DNA of 64,000 bases, taken from contig SGPM01000015.1 in NCBI GenBank assembly GCA_004802725.1, positions 1 through 64,000 of the forward strand, given 5' to 3'. Of this stretch, positions 58,929 to 64,000 are shown piece by piece. The position numbers were made by a program, and so were the translations under genes. This DNA comes from Antrodiella citrinella. Taxonomy: Eukaryota > Basidiomycota > Agaricomycetes > Polyporales > Steccherinaceae. The notes below the pieces were generated by a model. The model saw only the letters and a program-made list of their open reading frames with translations, did not search any database and had not been told where the DNA came from. Positions within the stretch are counted from its first letter, which is position 1. The number at the start of each line of letters is the position of its first letter.

Positions 58929-61166
58929 ATGGGGGAACAGTCTGCTGAGTCAACGATGGGTCCTTCTCTCATCGACCTCGTCATTGCGAGATCAGCTGGA
59001 CGCCGATATGAGCCGCAGTCAATGGCATCAACATCCAAAACCCTTGATATACAAGAAAATAGCGAAGAAATCACACATGTTAGCAAGACCGAAACGCGGT
59101 CAACATCCGCACATTCCAGCCAGGAGCTATGGAAATGGACGATGACATCTGATGCAATTGCCAGCTGCTTCGTGAAGGATGCTCTTCAAATGAGGGAATG
59201 TGATGATAAAGGTGTGTTTTGCATTTTGAAAGGCCACAAGATTGTATGTCAGTCACCAATGATTGCCTTGCTGCTATATAGGAGTCGAGTTCTTCTGGCT
59301 TGGTCGCGTGCCCTGTCGGACAGTTCGTATAGTTGGAATCATAGTGGGGGTACAAACGTATGAGAAGAAAACGGTGTATGCAGGTGCGCAATTCTGCTGT
59401 CTCTCACTACTATCGCTGATCTCGTCGTGTCCTGCAGTTGACGACGGAACGGGAGTCATTGATTGCAACCACCGTCATCCTAATACATCCACAATGCTTG
59501 ACGGCAAGATCCCTTCGGCATTAGGGAATTCAAATCAGCTCAAGTTCTCCGAACCTCCGATACTTCAAATACCAAAGCCAGTGGCAGACATTGGCATGTC
59601 TGTGCGGGTTGTCGGACGTGTGCTCAAATGGCATGATACCCGCGTATTAACCACAAACCACATAAGTAAAGCTGCCTATTCTACTTCCAACGGATAATTC
59701 TGACCAGCGTCTCTTTCAGTACCATGCCTGTCTTCAAACGACGAGGCCAAACATTGGCTTGATGTCTGTAATTTGCACCGGACGAAGTACTTCGTGCCCT
59801 CTGTTGAACCATTTACGCTCCCACCACCAATTCAGTCGACGCAACCCTTGAAATTTAAAATCACGAATGCGTCCTCACGAAGATCTGAAACTACAGCAGA
59901 GAACGCAGCCTCGACCCTTCCTCCTGATCCCCGAACGCCCTCTCGGTCATCTGTTACGAGTAGTACACAAAGCTCGCCTATCTCAACAGCGTCCAGCGCT
60001 GACGGCCCCCAGGTATGTAGAGTTAGCGTGAATGTTACGAGTGTTCCCTGAGTTCTATCTAGTCTCCCATTCGCTTGCGTCATCCTTCACGCTTACATAC
60101 TCGTGACGTGACCCCGAATACGCTCCGGATCTATATCAAACACTACATGGACAACGCCGTCGCTGAACAAGAACAGCGTTTCTCCAGCGACGACGAAAGC
60201 GACTATTCACATTCAGGCCAAGCATTCTCAAAAACTCCAACCAGGCCACGAGTGCAGCTGCATCCTGGCTTCGGTACAGAAGCGACTCCTCGCCCTTCGC
60301 AGTGGGTATCCGCTTCAATGCTGACACCACGAGCACGATCCTCATCTGCGATGAACGCCAATGAGGTTGCGGATGAATCCGCCGACGGTATTCGGGGTTA
60401 CACATTGTCCCATTTACGGCGCGTACCGGAATTGCAGCTCCTAGCACGGCGAGTGGTCCGAGAGGAGGCCAAGCGGAGAGCACGGGAAGAGCGAGCAAAG
60501 GCAAAAGAATCGCAAAGCCAACACAAGACGAAGCCACCTTCCTTGGTGGTGCCTTCAAGTGGGTCTCGAGGCCCGAGCAGAGGCAAAGAAGCGGAGCCGA
60601 TTGGTCTCAAGATGAAACGTCTTTTCCAATTTGCTATCCGGCAGCTCTTCGAGGATGGCAGTATCGTCCTATGGGACGGTCCAGCGCGCGCTCTGCCGAA
60701 CTCACAAGACACGGACACAGTGCCTTCACTTCTATCATTTAGTGGTGTCGGCCGGAATAGACTGTGGAAGGGCGACGGGTTGATGTTTTCAAGTGTGTCT
60801 GGGACTTCACAGATAGCCGACACAAACGACTCGGGCGAGCTCAGCGACCCAACTTCCGATGAAGAATCTTACATCCCCCTCACGACCGCGTATCTGTCCA
60901 AAATTATCGAAGAGACCATTACTGAAATCATGTCACTATCAACACGTGCTTCAGCTTCCAACATTTGCAAGTCGTGGAACGTCTCGGTTACTAGTAGGTC
61001 CATACAACGTGCGGGACCGACACCCTCGGAGATTCTGGGGCGTTTGCAAAAGGATGATCGATGGGCGCGTGTTGGAGAATGGTCTATCAAAGAAGCTTTG
61101 GAGTGGAGTAAAGACCGAGGCAGAGTTTGGTGTGTTGGTGATGGGAGATGGGAGCTTTGTGGTTGA
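58929..61166 (+). CDS. STN1: Stn1-like telomere-capping OB-fold protein (CST complex)
   Basis: Subunit of the CST/Stn1-Ten1 complex that binds telomeric single strands and controls telomere replication. Exons: 58929-59243, 59290-59383, 59438-59665, 59720-60012, 60063-61166; 677 residues. The N-terminal OB fold shows ILKGHKI joined to FFWLGRVPCRTVRIVGIIVG, then VDDGTGVIDC, the Stn1 signature, and VGRVLKWHDTRVLT. A Ser/Thr/Pro-rich middle follows, then a basic helix (RRVVREEAKRRAREERAKAK) and a C-terminal half with winged-helix-like segments (GLKMKRLFQFAIRQLFEDGSIVLW, WSIKEALEWSKDRGRVW). The protein is longer than yeast-type Stn1 because of the middle region. The first acceptor is chosen at ...GTCGAG because only this keeps the frame into the OB fold. 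Confidence 0.85.
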
Positions 61167-61599
61167 GCGGTCGTTTTGCTGATAAGTATATTCAAGATAT
61201 AGTGAGACGGAAAGTCTACATCTCTACCAAATGCTGGTTTATGTCTCTCTTTGATATTCAAAACATGCTACTATGTTGATACAACACATTTTATTCAAGC
61301 TTCCGTGTGTTTGCTACAGCCTACAGGAGTAGTGTCACAAACTTGAATAATGCTGTCGCGACGCTTGTGGTTCCGTGCTACATAAATAAGTGACGTCCGC
61401 GTCAATCAACGACTCACAGACAACTTCGAGTTTACCTTTGGCGTATTTCTCAAGTCGTTCAGTTGTGTGCCCCGAAGCACGGTAACACTCTGCGGCAGAC
61501 GAGCACGCATAGACTCGACTCGGAGTGAGTCGATCAATGTTGTCACGGTCGTCTTACTGACTCATCCCAAACTCAGGCTCATCCTAATTGCCAACCACG
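61167..61599. other. Intergenic between tandem genes
   Basis: 3' flank of STN1 and upstream region of the next small gene. Nothing else is seen. Confidence 0.5.
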
Positions 61600-62328
61600 A
61601 TGAGCTCTCCTACGCCCAAGCCTTTCAACGACAGTTCCCGCCTTAGATTTCGTGTTTACTGCCTTTCGGTCTTTCTTTGGCAGAAGCAGCTCGCAACCGA
61701 ACAGGGTCAGTCAATTTTCAATGAAATGGGACAACTTATATTTTCCTCTAGAGGAAGTAGAGGAGAAGCCACTGGCGATCTTGAATGGTCTCTCAGCAAT
61801 TTTTGCTCTGGGTAGCCCAGAGCAATGCGATGCAGTTGTTGCCCTTGCTAACGGGATCAACGCCGAGGATAACAGGGTCATAATTGGAACGACAGACAGG
61901 TACGCTTCCCAACGTCGATCCAAACGAGTCTGATCATTTCGCCGTCAGGAGTGCCACCATGTCGTCTCGTTCAAACAATACTGGCGATGCGCATAGCACT
62001 GATGGAGGTGAGGCCTCTGACGCAGGCAGCCTGAGGTGAGCATTACCCTTAGGTCCATGATGTTTTCTAAGTTCTTATTATTGCGGTACTGCCTATTAGA
62101 CATCCACACAATACAGAAAGCATCGAGAGCTCGCGCTCACTTAGAGATATCCACGTTCCCCTGGACGACTGGGAAGCGTTAACTGGATTAGTACCTCTTA
62201 CTTCAAGGTACGCACTCACCTCACCCACATCAAACATCAGCACACCACCTGTCCCTGCGATACACAACGACGACGACGAAGAGTCACGGCTACCACCTGT
62301 CCTGGAGGGAAAACTCTTAGCAGGTTAG
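61600..62328 (+). CDS. Small unrecognised protein
   Basis: Five short exons join in frame to 178 residues: 61600-61705, 61752-61899, 61949-62035, 62100-62207, 62241-62328. All introns have GT-AG ends and matching phases. The most protein-like part is EKPLAILNGLSAIFALGSPEQCDAVV (split here in description: a helical, Leu/Ala-rich core). The rest is Ser-rich and acidic, with LDDWEALTGLV and a final VLEGKLLAG. The stop TAG at 62326 could also begin a donor (GTTAGC), so the gene may extend further. I know no family for it. The first exon (MSSPTPKPFNDSSRL) is the least certain part. Confidence 0.45.
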
Positions 62329-63233
62329 CATGGAGAAGGTTCATACTTCAAGAGTCACTTCAAGGTTACGCTGGTCGGTGCGAGGTCAGGTCTCCACAGG
62401 GATCTGAAGGACGAAGCCGATACTGGGGGATACTTGGACGACTTTTGGGATGGATTTCGGACGCGGCGCGTGCTAATCTCGACTCTGGACTCTTGACTAT
62501 TGGCTATTGGCTATTGGCTCTTGACTACTACAACGTTGTGGCATGGCGTTGCGAGCTCAGACTCCCAACGCTCACTCTCCACCGTTCACCATCCAACGCT
62601 CAACAACGATGCAGACTTAGTACTTAGACTTTGGCAGCCCCGAAACCAGGGTATCAGATCTCAGTCTCAGTCTGTGNGGGNCACGCACGCGGAGGAGCAG
62701 AAGTGGTGCGTGAAACCGCCTGTGCTATACGTGTTTTCGCTGGTTACTGACGTCGAGTATAGACTAAAGAGCATCGTGCATTGTGATCAGTCGTTGTCGT
62801 CGTGGTTTAGAAGAAGTGNGTCCGAGTCCGAGTCGGACTTGTGTATCCGCAGAAGCCAGAGCGCAAACCAAGATCAATGACCTCAAGGCGGAGCGAATTG
62901 TGGCACGCAGGACTGACAGCAGCTCGGTAAATGACGAGTAACATGTATATTCCGATTTTGTGTGAGACAACAACGTAGAGCACGTACGGGATGAAGCTAT
63001 GTAGACTAAACAAGAATATCAGAATTGAATCTCGCTGTTATGTTTTTGAGAAAGAACGTACCAACAGCAGAAGTGGGTTCGCAATTCAATTGGACTCTAC
63101 TACCATCTCGGTGTCTACATCCGCGTGTTTGACGCTTGACTGGTCAATAAGGTATGACAATGTTGAACTGTTTTCGTTGCATCTGAATAAGATAGATGAG
63201 CATTAAGTTGCACAATAATGTCCACTTAAAAGC
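62329..63233. other. Intergenic with N bases and a short tandem repeat
   Basis: Contains a TTGGCTAT-type tandem near 62497-62525 and three N bases (about 62677, 62681 and 62819). No gene is supported. The right side is the 3' flank of PWP2. Confidence 0.5.
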
Positions 63234-64000
63234 TCACAATGTCGAAATCGTTGACTCTGAGTCCATGAGCCCCTTCTGCAACGCGCGGAACACGCTCGCG
63301 TACTCCCCAGACCTATCACGCAGATACCTCCCATGCGCACCGAGCAAGCCCGTAATCCAAAGCAAGTCAAACTCCAGATGTGGGCTCTTCTCCAGATGCT
63401 CTGCGACGAAACGCAACATGGCGGCCAGGTACACGACAGGCAACTGACGTGCAATGAGTCGGATATCCTGTCTCGGGATGTTCTCGTACACCTTCCGTAT
63501 GAGCGGCTTCTCGTTGAGACGGAAAGCCATGACCAGTGCCTTGAGGTACTCACGGCTGGAAAGCACGGACAGAAGCGACTGCGGTGTCAGGTCGATGTCC
63601 AGATCGAAGGGGTCGAACACGAGAGTGTCGTCAACGGAGTAGATGAGGAGACCCTCTGTCGAAGCTGCAGCCCACGCGCGCCCAGTGGGGGAGAATCGCA
63701 CACATTTCGTACGGGCTTCCTGGTGATATCGCCTCTTGGATAGATCCCCTCTGGTTACTCCTGGTAAGGAATGATCCAACCTGTCCTCCAGGTCACTCTC
63801 ATCTCCCTGCCGATCAATGAGATCGGTGTTGCCCGCCTCAGTCACCTTGCGACTGTCCAAGAACTCCTCCGTGCCGTCCAAACTCAGGTTCTGAGATATC
63901 TGGAACTTTTTGACCATCACCCCGTCGCGAACGTCGTAGATGACAACGTATTTGCTATTGCCGCCAGCAATGACACAACGACCGTCTGCGGTGTACGCCA
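63234..64000 (-). CDS. PWP2: Periodic tryptophan protein 2 (U3 snoRNP/UTP-B), C-terminal part
   Basis: WD40 protein of the UTP-B complex that processes 18S rRNA in the nucleolus. Only the 3' part is inside the window; the gene continues past base 64000. Visible are the last WD repeats (CVIAGGNSKYVVIYDVRDG, RTKCVRFSPTGRAWAAASTE with GLLIYSVDD), an acidic loop between them (TDLIDRQGDESDLEDRLD), and the Utp12-type C-terminal domain (SREYLKALVMAFRLNEKPL, VYENIPRQDIRLIARQLP, LLWITGLLGAHGRYLRD). The stop is near 63234. No intron is seen in this segment. Confidence 0.93.
   Translation of the reverse strand, partial: AYTADGRCVIAGGNSKYVVIYDVRDGVMVKKFQISQNLSLDGTEEFLDSRKVTEAGNTDLIDRQGDESDLEDRLDHSLPGVTRGDLSKRRYHQEARTKCVRFSPTGRAWAAASTEGLLIYSVDDTLVFDPFDLDIDLTPQSLLSVLSSREYLKALVMAFRLNEKPLIRKVYENIPRQDIRLIARQLPVVYLAAMLRFVAEHLEKSPHLEFDLLWITGLLGAHGRYLRDRSGEYASVFRALQKGLMDSESTISTL

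Noticed and set aside
60136..60558. Minus-strand frame inside STN1
   Set aside because: Antisense shadow of a GC-rich coding exon.

Overview
This window is nuclear DNA of a filamentous basidiomycete, most likely an Agaricomycete of the wood-decay type. The genes are broken by many short introns (about 40-80 bases) with GTRNGY-like donors and CTNAY-like branch points. The protein families fit: a HOG-pathway MAPKKK, an AA9 polysaccharide monooxygenase with a fungal CBM1, a bicupin oxalate decarboxylase, a Zn2Cys6 regulator, many F-box proteins and a Ty3/gypsy remnant. Species cannot be named from sequence alone. I joined exons by hand from reading frame, splice sites and family motifs; where I give an exact protein length, the joined exons sum to a multiple of three.

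Layout. 0-3 kb: 3' half of a Ty3/gypsy retroelement (integrase, chromodomain-like tail, probable 3' LTR). 4.2-9.1 kb (-): Ssk2/Wis4-type MAPKKK. 10.7-13.1 kb (-): CorA-like divalent-cation transporter. 14.0-17.7 kb (+): two tandem paralogous multi-pass membrane proteins plus the relic of a third, followed by a poor-quality stretch with N bases. 19.1-21.3 kb (+): oxalate decarboxylase. 23.0-24.5 kb (+): AA9-CBM1. 25.8-29.0 kb (-): dynamin-family GTPase with an FG-rich insert. 29.3-32.2 kb: two decayed metabolic or transport genes (a quinone-oxidoreductase-like enzyme and an ABCC transporter fragment). 32.5-49.7 kb: F-box territory, with five F-box genes or pseudogenes, a ~2.5-kb segmental duplication, lunapark and two unrecognised genes. 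49.9-57.4 kb: small alpha/beta-barrel protein, MYND-finger protein, SDR, possible P450 relic and Zn2Cys6 transcription factor. 58.9-64.0 kb: Stn1-like telomere protein, a small unknown gene and the 3' end of PWP2 at the right edge.

How genes may work together. Oxalate decarboxylase and AA9-CBM1 are neighbours on the same strand, both have signal peptides and TATA boxes, and both act outside the cell on wood (oxalate turnover and oxidative cellulose cleavage). The 49.9-57.4 kb block has the composition of a small, partly eroded metabolic cluster, but this is inference. The remaining genes are housekeeping (signalling, ER shape, ribosome biogenesis, telomere capping) or belong to expanded families with visible birth and death of copies.
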